The notes beneath the pieces were generated by a model, which did not search any database, was not told where the DNA came from, and worked only from the letters and a program-made list of their open reading frames with translations. DNA of 64,000 nt, from positions 62,001 to 126,000 of the forward strand of contig NZ_JAUOPN010000006.1 in the NCBI RefSeq assembly GCF_030547005.1. The letters are read 5' to 3'. The position numbers were made by a program, and so were the translations under genes. Within the stretch, counting starts at the first letter, position 1; every line of letters begins with the position of its first letter. This stretch comes from Maribacter sp. 1_MG-2023 (GTDB taxonomy: Bacteria; Bacteroidota; Bacteroidia; Flavobacteriales; Flavobacteriaceae). Positions 20,375-28,358 of this stretch are shown piece by piece.

Positions 20375-21104
20375 TTATCTTAATTTTTTCAGGTTTATAT
20401 ATTCCCACTTCTGCTTCTATTCTGTGAAGGTCATGCTCTGCTTTAGATATTTTATAAAATTCAATTTTATCGCCAACACTTACAAAACATGGATTCTCTT
20501 TGGATGCGTCAAAAATGGGCACTGCACAATTTCCGATGATATTCCAACCTCCTGGTGATTCTTGTGGATAGATTCCTGCCTGTTTACCTGCAATACCAAC
20601 AGCACCTTTAACCACTTTTGATCTTGGTGTTGCTTTTCTAGGCAATTCTAACTCTTTATTAATACCACCTAAATACATAAAGCCCGGTAAAAACCCAATT
20701 CCGAATACTGTATAAGTCGCCCCAGTATGCAAGGCTATAATCTCTTCTTTTGTTTTATGAAAGTGATTGGCGACCTCTTCAAGGTCTAAACCGAATTCCA
20801 AATCATAACAAACAGGTAATCGCCATAAGTACCTATCTGGTTTTGGAGATTCTTTTAATTGTACATACCAGTTGTTGATATCAGCAGACAATTTTTGAAA
20901 ATCGATCTGTTTTGTCCTATTAATAATTAGAAGTGAATTATAAGAAGGTACTAACTCCCACTCCTTATTTGTAAACACCTCTTTATTTAAAAACCGTTCA
21001 AAGTGTAATATTTTTTCTAATATGATTTCACTAACCTCATTTGGCCATTCAATTAAAACGGAATGTACTCCAAATGGTTTGATATGTATTTTAGGGGAAT
21101 TCAC
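20367..21104 (-). CDS. pxpB: 5-oxoprolinase subunit B (KipI/AHS1 family)
   Basis: A 245-residue AHS1/KipI family protein, partner of PxpC in ATP-dependent 5-oxoprolinase. The conserved C-terminal motifs are visible: GFLPGFMYLGGINKELELPR, RSKVVKGAVGIAGKQAGIYP and SPGGWNIIG. It overlaps pxpA by 4 bp and pxpC by 8 bp, indicating translational coupling. In Bacillus the orthologue KipI also inhibits the sporulation kinase KinA; that is not relevant in this non-sporulating group. Confidence 0.92.
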   Translation of the reverse strand: MNSPKIHIKPFGVHSVLIEWPNEVSEIILEKILHFERFLNKEVFTNKEWELVPSYNSLLIINRTKQIDFQKLSADINNWYVQLKESPKPDRYLWRLPVCYDLEFGLDLEEVANHFHKTKEEIIALHTGATYTVFGIGFLPGFMYLGGINKELELPRKATPRSKVVKGAVGIAGKQAGIYPQESPGGWNIIGNCAVPIFDASKENPCFVSVGDKIEFYKISKAEHDLHRIEAEVGIYKPEKIKINA

Positions 21105-21844
21105 GATTTTATGAGTAGATTATGATGAGGTAATTCATCTGAAAGATAAGCCAAAATTTTCAATACCGAAGGTGTATCGCCATGAATACAATAGGTATTT
21201 GCTATTATAGAAATATTATCTCCACTAACCGTTTTAACCTCCTTTTCGTAATACATTCTTAATAGATGAGCCAATACCTCTTTACCGTCGGTTATTAAGG
21301 CATTGCTTTCTTTTCTAGAAACTAAACTTAAATCAGTATTATAATTTCTATCTGCGAAGGCTTCAACTAAGACTTTAAATCCGTATTCTAAAGCCAATCT
21401 TTGAATAACACTACCATACGGAACATATAATACTGCGCCTTTTTTGAATTCTTCTATACCAGTTAAAAACGTTTTCGCTAGATGTTCGTCTTTAGCGATA
21501 TCATTATAAAGTGCCCCGTGGGGTTTAATGTGATGCAATTCAATATCCATCTGACTACATAAAGACACAAACAAGTGCATTTGTTGTTTTATACTAAGAA
21601 TTAATTCATCTTCAGACAAAGTCATCGATACACGACCAAAGTTTTCTCTATCAGGATATGATGGATGCGCACCTACCTTTACATTAAACTTCTTTGCCAA
21701 TTTTAAACAGAATACCATACTCTCTTTAGAACCCGCATGACCACCACAAGCAATATTGCAAGAACTAATGAGTGGAAACAGGGCTTCTTCATTACCTATA
21801 CCTTCCCCTACATCACAATTAATATCAATAAAATGTTTTGTCAT
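21101..21844 (-). CDS. pxpA: 5-oxoprolinase subunit A (LamB/YcsF family)
   Basis: A 247-residue YcsF-family protein. The signature DINCDVGEG near residue 8 is followed by SSCNIACGGHAGS (~residues 28-40), VGAHPSYPDRENFGR and HIKPHGALYN. It forms the 5-oxoprolinase complex with PxpB and PxpC. It starts directly after the NRAMP-like transporter gene (21845), so the four genes form one tightly packed leftward operon. Confidence 0.93.
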   Translation of the reverse strand: MTKHFIDINCDVGEGIGNEEALFPLISSCNIACGGHAGSKESMVFCLKLAKKFNVKVGAHPSYPDRENFGRVSMTLSEDELILSIKQQMHLFVSLCSQMDIELHHIKPHGALYNDIAKDEHLAKTFLTGIEEFKKGAVLYVPYGSVIQRLALEYGFKVLVEAFADRNYNTDLSLVSRKESNALITDGKEVLAHLLRMYYEKEVKTVSGDNISIIANTYCIHGDTPSVLKILAYLSDELPHHNLLIKS

Positions 21845-23038
21845 CTATAAAAAGCCTAAAACGGTTAAGATACTTTTAGCACCTAATAAAACAGAAAGCA
21901 GAATAATCAGTATACCAAATACATTTTGCAATACACTGTTTTTATATTTACCCATAACACCAGCTCTATTTACTACCCACAATAGAAATACTGCGATAAT
22001 GGGCAAAAGCAATCCGTTAGTAATCTGTGCAAATTTTATAATTTCAATAGGTTTAATTCCGAAGGATAAAAAGAACACTCCTAAAATTAAAATTGTTATC
22101 CATATCATTCTAAACTTAGCATCTTTAAAGCCGGCTTTCCAACCAAAACAACTATTTGCAACATAGGCAGCAGCCAAAGGTGCAGTAATCGCAGAAGTAA
22201 TACCTGCCGCACACATACCTATACCCAAAAAATACAATGCAGCAGAACCGTATAAAGGCTCTAAGGCTTTTGCCATATCCATAACATTGTTTACTTCTGC
22301 AGAGTTGATGGCTGCAGCAGATATAATTATACTAACAGAAACTAGTCCGCCTAAAATTATTGAAACTAGCGTGTCTCGCTTAGCTAAATTTAAATCGTCT
22401 TTTGATTTCCACTTCTCACTTACCAATGCTGCATGCAGAAAAAGATTATAAGGCACTACGGTAGTACCAACCAAAGCAATTATAGTAAGAGTACCCTTTT
22501 CTGGTATTGTGGGAATAAACAATCCTTTAATAAGCTCCCATATATCTGGCTTGGTCAAAATTGCCGTCATTACAAACGATAAACTCATAATAAGCACAAG
22601 TACTATAAACACCTTCTCCAAAGATTTATAACTACCTAAGTACAATAATATAAAAGCCAAGCCACCTAATATAAAAGGATATAATTTACTATAAGTCATA
22701 CCAAATAATGCCTCCATACCCAAGGTAGCGCCACCTATATTACCTGCTTCATAAGAGGCATTACCAATAATAATGGCAGAAAAGATTAATGCTATAACAC
22801 TATTGCGTATCCAAGGATTATGAAGTTCTTGTTTGATTACATCTGCCAAACCCTTCTGAGTTACGATACCTAAACGGGCAGACATCTCTTGAAGAACGTA
22901 GGTTGCTATAATAGATAACAACATGGCCCACAGTAAACTAAACCCAAAATTGACTCCTGCCAAGGTACATGCCGTAACCGTACCAGGACCAATAAACGCT
23001 GCGGCTACCAGTACACCAGGACCTAATTTCTTAAACAT
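21845..23038 (-). CDS. NRAMP-fold transporter linked to pyroglutamate use (YcsG-like)
   Basis: A 397-residue, ~11-helix protein of the NRAMP (LeuT-fold) family. In metal-transporting NRAMPs the helix 1 motif is DPGN and helix 6 carries MPH. Here helix 1 reads AAFIGPGTVTACTLAG (D to G, N to T) and helix 6 reads VVPYNLFLHAAL (M to V, H to Y). The metal-binding residues are therefore missing. The gene heads the pxpABC operon with no gap before pxpA, as Bacillus ycsG sits beside ycsF-kipIA. I infer transport of 5-oxoproline or a related organic substrate, not Mn2+/Fe2+. Confidence 0.85.
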   Translation of the reverse strand: MFKKLGPGVLVAAAFIGPGTVTACTLAGVNFGFSLLWAMLLSIIATYVLQEMSARLGIVTQKGLADVIKQELHNPWIRNSVIALIFSAIIIGNASYEAGNIGGATLGMEALFGMTYSKLYPFILGGLAFILLYLGSYKSLEKVFIVLVLIMSLSFVMTAILTKPDIWELIKGLFIPTIPEKGTLTIIALVGTTVVPYNLFLHAALVSEKWKSKDDLNLAKRDTLVSIILGGLVSVSIIISAAAINSAEVNNVMDMAKALEPLYGSAALYFLGIGMCAAGITSAITAPLAAAYVANSCFGWKAGFKDAKFRMIWITILILGVFFLSFGIKPIEIIKFAQITNGLLLPIIAVFLLWVVNRAGVMGKYKNSVLQNVFGILIILLSVLLGAKSILTVLGFL

Positions 23039-23132
23039 CTAGTAAATTTATCGTTCTTGTAAATATAATTGGTTAATCTGAATATTCTCACCATACGTAG
23101 CATCAATTTCACCACAATTTTAACATTTCAAA

Positions 23133-23185
23133 ATGCAGTTTATCTAAAAAAATGCAGTTCATCTAAAACTTAGATGTCGTTCATC
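23133..23185. repeat. Three spaced direct repeats, ATG(C/T)(A/C)GTT(T/C)ATC
   Basis: Copies start at 23133 (ATGCAGTTTATC), 23152 (ATGCAGTTCATC) and 23174 (ATGTCGTTCATC), spaced 19 and 22 bp. Direct repeats about two helical turns apart are typical of LytTR-type DNA-binding domains. They lie between the divergent NRAMP-pxp operon and the gene at 23253 and are probably an operator, but the cognate regulator is not in this window. Confidence 0.65.
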
Positions 23186-23202
23186 GAGATTACATACTAA
23201 TC

Positions 23203-23233
23203 CAAAAATAACTGGGTTATAGCTATCCCCAAA
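23203..23233 (-). promoter_or_regulatory. Promoter of the NRAMP-pxpABC operon
   Basis: On the minus strand TTTG (23230-23233) is followed after 19 bases by TATTTTTG (23203-23210), matching the Bacteroidota -33/-7 pattern (TTG-N17-23-TAnnTTTG). Transcription would start near 23196, leaving a ~160-nt leader that contains the direct repeats at 23133-23185. Confidence 0.65.
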
Positions 23234-23252
23234 CCTTAAACTTAACCTATTA

Positions 23253-23699
23253 ATGATTTGCTTAGAATGTAACAAAGAACTCGGTTATTTAGACCACAAA
23301 AATGCAATGGAGAGTGCTGGCGTAGAGCTTTGCATGAAGCACCATGAACGTATTAAGTTATTGATTAATAAACACAATACACCTTTAGAAGCTATTCAGC
23401 TATATTATGCGCTGAAAGAAGCTGGTGTAAACCCCATGTTAGAATGGTGGGATGGTAAAAAATCTATCGATATTGCCATTTCTCGTGTAAAACTTAATAT
23501 TGAAATTGACTCTGAATACGATAAGCTGACCGAACACGAGGCTATCAACAATTTAGAAGAAGCGATGCACTCCTTTAAAAATGGATTTACAACCATTAGA
23601 ATTCCGCATATCGTAGTACGGTATTACTTAAATGAGACCGTAAACAATATCATCGGAATAATGCAAGGTCTAAAAGCCAACATTAAAGTTATTAACTAA
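23253..23699 (+). CDS. Small protein with N-terminal zinc ribbon and Vsr/DUF559-like nuclease fold
   Basis: A 148-residue uncharacterised protein. Residues 3-30 hold CLEC and a later CMKHH, a likely zinc-binding set. Residues ~70-148 resemble the PD-(D/E)xK fold of Vsr/DUF559 proteins: SIDIAISRVKLNIEIDSEYD matches the core 'DF.ip..kl.IEiDg..H', and TTIRIPHIVVRYYLNETVNNI matches the usual C-terminal 'vlRf.neeV..nl..vi'. The usual lysine after the acidic pair is not obvious, so catalysis is uncertain. It is followed 10 bp later by a membrane-protein gene in the same direction. Function unknown. Confidence 0.8.
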   Translation: MICLECNKELGYLDHKNAMESAGVELCMKHHERIKLLINKHNTPLEAIQLYYALKEAGVNPMLEWWDGKKSIDIAISRVKLNIEIDSEYDKLTEHEAINNLEEAMHSFKNGFTTIRIPHIVVRYYLNETVNNIIGIMQGLKANIKVIN

Positions 23700-23709
23700 A
23701 AAACCAGAT

Positions 23710-24273
23710 ATGGAAAATTCTAAAAAAGCATTTAGAAATCCGATTAGAGCAGCAATAGCTACCCTTTTAATCGGTGTGGTAATGCGAATACTTCACTGGC
23801 CGTTTTCTGAAGGAATTATTTTTATCTCCTTTGCAGCGATTCTTATTCTATACGGATTGCGCTTTTTTAAAAAGGAAGAAAAAAAGACCGTCGATTTAAT
23901 TAAAATGGCATTGGTACTTTTCTGGACGACCAACGGACTATTAACAATTTTAGATTTTACCCATACCTTATTTTTTCAAATCGGTACCGCATTTACCTTC
24001 ATTGCATGGTTTGCGATGGAAGGTACCTCTTACTTCATGTCTAAAGAAGATGGTGTTAAGAATAGCACGACCGAAATCATATGGAATTTTGTCATGGTAA
24101 TCGGTGTAATTACCCTAATCTGTGGTGGTCTCATGAAATTATTAAGTTGGGATTACGCAATACCGACCCTTACACTTGGTCTTACCATTGTAACGAGTTA
24201 CATACTTAAAGATATTTTTACAGCACCCAATAACAACGAAGACGATATTAATAATGAAGAGTTATATTCTTAA
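23710..24273 (+). CDS. Polytopic membrane protein with GldL-like 'HWP' motif
   Basis: A 187-residue protein with about five membrane helices and an acidic C-terminal tail (NNNEDDINNEELYS). The first helix pair contains VVMRILHWPFSEG, similar to the 'iLHWPGa' signature of GldL-related Bacteroidota membrane proteins; a degenerate repeat, LMKLLSWDYAIP, is near residue 145. There is no gliding-motor partner nearby, so this is a family resemblance, not a claim of gliding function. It follows the zinc-ribbon gene by 10 bp and is probably co-transcribed. Confidence 0.78.
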   Translation: MENSKKAFRNPIRAAIATLLIGVVMRILHWPFSEGIIFISFAAILILYGLRFFKKEEKKTVDLIKMALVLFWTTNGLLTILDFTHTLFFQIGTAFTFIAWFAMEGTSYFMSKEDGVKNSTTEIIWNFVMVIGVITLICGGLMKLLSWDYAIPTLTLGLTIVTSYILKDIFTAPNNNEDDINNEELYS

Positions 24274-24300
24274 ATGAATAACTCTTTATGAAGTAAAATT

Positions 24301-25836
24301 TTACCCCAACCAACCCTCTCTGTCGAGTGAACGGTATTGAATGGCCTCTGAAATATGATTACCGTTCAATGCCTGCTCACCGGCTAAATCCGCAATAGTT
24401 CTTGCTACTTTCAAAATTCTATCATAAGCTCTAGCAGAAAGGTTCAATCTTTCCATAGCATTTTTTAATAAAGCTTTAGACTTATCATCCAACTTACAAT
24501 ATTCACGAATCTGTTTCGTATTCATTTGAGCATTATAATGCACATTTTCCAATCCTTCGAATCTTGCTGTTTGTATTTCTCTTCCTGCTGTTACACGCTT
24601 TCTAATTTCAACACTCCCCTCTCCTTTTCGTTCTTCAGATAACTTTTCGAACGGAACCGGAGTAACCTCAATATGTATATCGATACGATCTAAAAGCGGG
24701 CCAGAAATCTTACTTAAATACCGTTGCATTTCTGCAGGAGATGAAGTAACCGGAGCATCTGGATCATTAAAATACCCACCCGGACTTGGGTTCATACTAG
24801 CCACCAACATAAAACTACTTGGGTAAGTTACCGTAAAACGAGCACGAGAAATAGTTACCTCTCTATCTTCTAACGGTTGGCGCATAACTTCTAACACACC
24901 GCGTTTAAATTCTGGCAACTCATCTAAGAATAACACACCGTTGTGAGAAAGGGAAATTTCACCAGGTTGCGGGTATGAACCACCACCTACTAAAGCGACG
25001 TCTGAAATTGTATGATGGGGACTTCTAAAAGGTCTTTGACTCATTAACCCCATATTCTTAATTTTACCAACTACACTATGTATTTTAGTAGTTTCCAAAG
25101 CTTCATGCAAAGTCATTGGTGGCAAAATAGATGGTAACCGCTTGGCTAACATGGTCTTACCAGCACCAGGTGGACCAATTAATATGATATTATGTCCGCC
25201 TGCTGCTGCAATCTCCATACAGCGCTTAATACTTTCTTGACCCTTAACATCAGAAAAATCAAATTCTGGAAAATCTAAACTCTTATAAAACTCTTCTCTG
25301 GTATCTATTATCGTTTGCTCAAGTGGAGTACCTTGATCAAAGAAGTCTAAAACTTGCTTGATATTATCAATGCCGTATACTTTCAAATCTCCAACAATAG
25401 CAGCTTCTTTTGCATTTGCAGTTGGCAAAATGAAACCGGTAAATCCTTCTTGTTGTGCTTTTATAGCAATAGGCAATGCTCCCGTTATAGGTTGCAAACT
25501 ACCATCTAAAGACAGTTCTCCCATGATGATATACTTCTCAATATCTTCAGATTTAATCTGACTTGATGCCGCTAAAATTCCGATAGCCAAGGTAAGGTCA
25601 TACGCAGAACCTTCTTTACGAAGATCTGCAGGCGCCATATTTATGGTGATTTTTTTACCTGGAATTTTATAACCGTTGTTCTGTAATGCAGCTGCTATTC
25701 TATAATTACTTTCTTTAATAGCATTATCGGGTAGTCCTACTAAATGATAACCGATTCCTTTATCGATATTTACTTCAACAATAATTGTTGTGGCCTCTAC
25801 ACCAAACACTGCACTCCCATAAACTTTTGTAAGCAT
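24301..25836 (-). CDS. YifB/ComM-family AAA+ ATPase (Mg-chelatase-like)
   Basis: A 511-residue protein of the YifB/ComM family, hexameric helicases that help integrate incoming DNA during natural transformation. The N-terminal Lon-protease-like domain (residues ~1-165; VYGSAVFGVEATTIIVEVN) is followed by an AAA+ core with Walker A GPPGAGKTMLAKRLPS (~residue 219) and Walker B GVLFLDELPEF, then a C-terminal helical domain (LSARAYDRILKVARTIADLAG). It starts 2 bp after the penicillin-acylase gene, so both are probably read from one promoter. Confidence 0.93.
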   Translation of the reverse strand: MLTKVYGSAVFGVEATTIIVEVNIDKGIGYHLVGLPDNAIKESNYRIAAALQNNGYKIPGKKITINMAPADLRKEGSAYDLTLAIGILAASSQIKSEDIEKYIIMGELSLDGSLQPITGALPIAIKAQQEGFTGFILPTANAKEAAIVGDLKVYGIDNIKQVLDFFDQGTPLEQTIIDTREEFYKSLDFPEFDFSDVKGQESIKRCMEIAAAGGHNIILIGPPGAGKTMLAKRLPSILPPMTLHEALETTKIHSVVGKIKNMGLMSQRPFRSPHHTISDVALVGGGSYPQPGEISLSHNGVLFLDELPEFKRGVLEVMRQPLEDREVTISRARFTVTYPSSFMLVASMNPSPGGYFNDPDAPVTSSPAEMQRYLSKISGPLLDRIDIHIEVTPVPFEKLSEERKGEGSVEIRKRVTAGREIQTARFEGLENVHYNAQMNTKQIREYCKLDDKSKALLKNAMERLNLSARAYDRILKVARTIADLAGEQALNGNHISEAIQYRSLDREGWLG

Positions 25837-25838
25837 TT

Positions 25839-28232
25839 TTAATCCTTTGGCTTAAATGTAAGGATTTCTTTACTCTTTTGAATTTCAATCTTATTCATCA
25901 TCATTTTACGGAACTCCCCATTAACGTACATTTCCGCTTGATCTCTGTAGTGTTTACTAAACGGGTTACCAGATTGTCCTGTAGGTAAAATACTAATGCT
26001 ATTCTCTACATCAGAGAAATCTATAATTCTTCTAGTAGAAGGACCAGAAGTCGTTTTGTAAAAACCAGTAGCGTCATAAGAAAATGCCTGATTATTGATT
26101 ACTTCTCTAGTACCGTTCACCGGAAAAGGACCTACATTAAAAAAGGAACGCAAGGCTGCTATTTGACCAATAGGATGTGGATGCTCAATGCTATGCACTC
26201 TCTCCCATTGCCAATAATCCATGTTTTTACCAAAATCTTTTTCTAAAGAAAATACTGCCTCCATAAAAGACATATTTACTATATCTGCCATGGTCTCTTG
26301 AACATCGGTTGTATTTACATTATCTAGCCAAACAGACTCTTCATCTTTAGATAATGGTGCTATTAATCTTTTTGTAAAATGGGTACCTAAAAACTGTTTA
26401 AATAACTCCGCTTCCAATTCATCTTCAAAAGTATTCTCTAAAAAGTAATACACCCATCTATTATAAATAGTAGCCTCTATTGATGAAAGCTCATAGCCAC
26501 CCTTCCACATTTTTAGACTGTCAATAGCTTTCAATCCATTTTCACTTAATAATGATACATCTAAATATTTAGATAAATTGGTGACAATTTCTGGATCTAC
26601 AGCTGAAATAACATCTGTAATCATTTCACTTGCCGCGTTTAAATCCCAATCATTCTTGGGTTCTAACAACTGTACTATTCGTTTTCCCCTGTTTTCCGGT
26701 AAATAGTAACCTGGATATAACATACCTGCAATAGAATCTGGTTGATTGTTAGCTGAGTATACATAATTGCTAGGCGGATTTATTGCCTGCGGATTCTCAT
26801 TAAAACCAATAAATTCTTTTTCTACCGGAAGTCCTTCACCAACCTCAAATATCAACTTAGTATTAATTGAATCAGGAATTTTATAAAGCTGAGCTGTGGC
26901 AAACCACGCTACATTACCGTCGTCATCTCCGTACATGATATTTAAACCTGGTGCATGAATTTTTGGTAAAGCAGCCTTAAACTCCGTAAGATTATTAGAA
27001 TGGCTTAAACCGAATAAAGCATCTATAACTTTATTATCCATTTGAGTATATAACCATGACATGGCAATTGGTCTTTCGCCTTGCACTTGATCTGCAATTC
27101 CGTTCAAAATTGGTCCGTGGTTCGATTTTTTATACGAAAAGTTAATTTCAGATGAATCTTTTACTTTGAACTTCTTTGTAATAATCTCATAATCTACATA
27201 CCCATTTTCAGATAAGTATTGATTCTCATTTTCAGGATTGTTCTGCTCGTAATAGAAATCAACATCATCGTTCTCAAACATGGTAATACCGTAGGCCAAT
27301 TTTCTATTATGCCCTAAAAGTGGAAATGGTATTCCTGCTATATGATACCCGTACTTTGAGTACGTTGGGGCTTCAACATGAGCTTCATACCAAACAGATG
27401 GCTGAGAAAAACCAATGTGAGGATCATTAGCTAAAATCACCTTGCCATTCTTCGTTTTTTCAGGTGCAATTACCCAGCTATTACTTCCTTCAAATAACGG
27501 AATATCTAATACTCCTAATGCTTTATTGACAGCAGTTGTTAGGTTATCCTGAATAGAGTCTGACTGCGATGGGTTATAATTCTTTATCCACTCTGTTTCT
27601 GTACTTGAGCCAACATATAAATCCTTCAAGTATTCAGTTCCTAGTTTGGTGTTTATGGTAGTCAAAAGAGGATCTGTCTTGTGTGCCATTGCAAAACTAA
27701 AAGCCATATAGCCAATAGTATTGTAGATATCTTCTAAAACAAATTCTTTCTTTTCAATACCGGTAAGATAAAACTCAACAGGTGTTGGTCCTTCATTTAT
27801 AAATTGATTAATACCATCTAAGTATGCTTTTGACAATATAACTCCGGCATCACTATCATTAACATTAGAGGCTGATATTTTAGAAGCATCTGCTATACCA
27901 AGTGATAAAAAGAATTTATCTGTTCCAATTAAATCGGCACCAAAAACTTCAGATAAACCACCACTGGCAATTCTTCGCAAAAGTTCCATTTGCCACAGAC
28001 GATCTTGCGCATGAACATAACCTAAAGTTCTAAAGGCATCTTTTTCATTTTCACCATAAATGTGCGGAATACCGTATTCATCGTAGTATACTGTGACCTC
28101 TTTTTGAAGATCAACTAATTCTTTTTCACCAGAATAATCTGGTTTTAAGGTGTATGCGAATACACCGACAATAATAATCAGAAGGGTAATGATAACCAAC
28201 AGGAATGCTCCTATTTTTTTTAATGTTTTCAT
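25839..28232 (-). CDS. Penicillin acylase family Ntn-hydrolase
   Basis: A 797-residue, N-terminally anchored (helix at residues ~7-27) periplasmic Ntn-hydrolase. Such enzymes are made as an inactive precursor that self-cleaves before a serine, which then becomes the nucleophile. Here it is Ser250 in FEGSNSWVIAP. The A-domain motif YGIPHIYGENEKDAFRTLGYVHAQDR is typical. Family members cleave amides such as acyl-homoserine lactones, penicillins or N-acyl amino acids, and the substrate cannot be told from sequence. The length and all core motifs are intact. Confidence 0.9.
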   Translation of the reverse strand: MKTLKKIGAFLLVIITLLIIIVGVFAYTLKPDYSGEKELVDLQKEVTVYYDEYGIPHIYGENEKDAFRTLGYVHAQDRLWQMELLRRIASGGLSEVFGADLIGTDKFFLSLGIADASKISASNVNDSDAGVILSKAYLDGINQFINEGPTPVEFYLTGIEKKEFVLEDIYNTIGYMAFSFAMAHKTDPLLTTINTKLGTEYLKDLYVGSSTETEWIKNYNPSQSDSIQDNLTTAVNKALGVLDIPLFEGSNSWVIAPEKTKNGKVILANDPHIGFSQPSVWYEAHVEAPTYSKYGYHIAGIPFPLLGHNRKLAYGITMFENDDVDFYYEQNNPENENQYLSENGYVDYEIITKKFKVKDSSEINFSYKKSNHGPILNGIADQVQGERPIAMSWLYTQMDNKVIDALFGLSHSNNLTEFKAALPKIHAPGLNIMYGDDDGNVAWFATAQLYKIPDSINTKLIFEVGEGLPVEKEFIGFNENPQAINPPSNYVYSANNQPDSIAGMLYPGYYLPENRGKRIVQLLEPKNDWDLNAASEMITDVISAVDPEIVTNLSKYLDVSLLSENGLKAIDSLKMWKGGYELSSIEATIYNRWVYYFLENTFEDELEAELFKQFLGTHFTKRLIAPLSKDEESVWLDNVNTTDVQETMADIVNMSFMEAVFSLEKDFGKNMDYWQWERVHSIEHPHPIGQIAALRSFFNVGPFPVNGTREVINNQAFSYDATGFYKTTSGPSTRRIIDFSDVENSISILPTGQSGNPFSKHYRDQAEMYVNGEFRKMMMNKIEIQKSKEILTFKPKD

Positions 28233-28327
28233 AGTTCAGTTTGGGGGAATCGTTCCCAAGTTAAAACTATTTTTTACATTAAACACCTCGCAGCTCTGCT
28301 TTTTATTGACAAGTAGTCATCATCCTA

Positions 28328-28358
28328 CAAAAATAATTGATTAATTATTATTTTTCAA
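28328..28358 (-). promoter_or_regulatory. Promoter for the penicillin acylase-yifB pair
   Basis: On the minus strand TTG (28356-28358) is followed after 20 bases by TATTTTTG (28328-28335). It overlaps the 3' end of dsbD (stop at 28341-28343) and lies ~95 bp upstream of the acylase start. This suggests the pair has its own promoter in addition to any read-through from tilS-dsbD. Confidence 0.55.

Noticed and set aside
21756-22166. 136-codon rightward open frame across the pxpA/NRAMP junction
   Set aside because: It is antisense to two clear genes and its lysine/proline-rich composition is the reflection of their codons.
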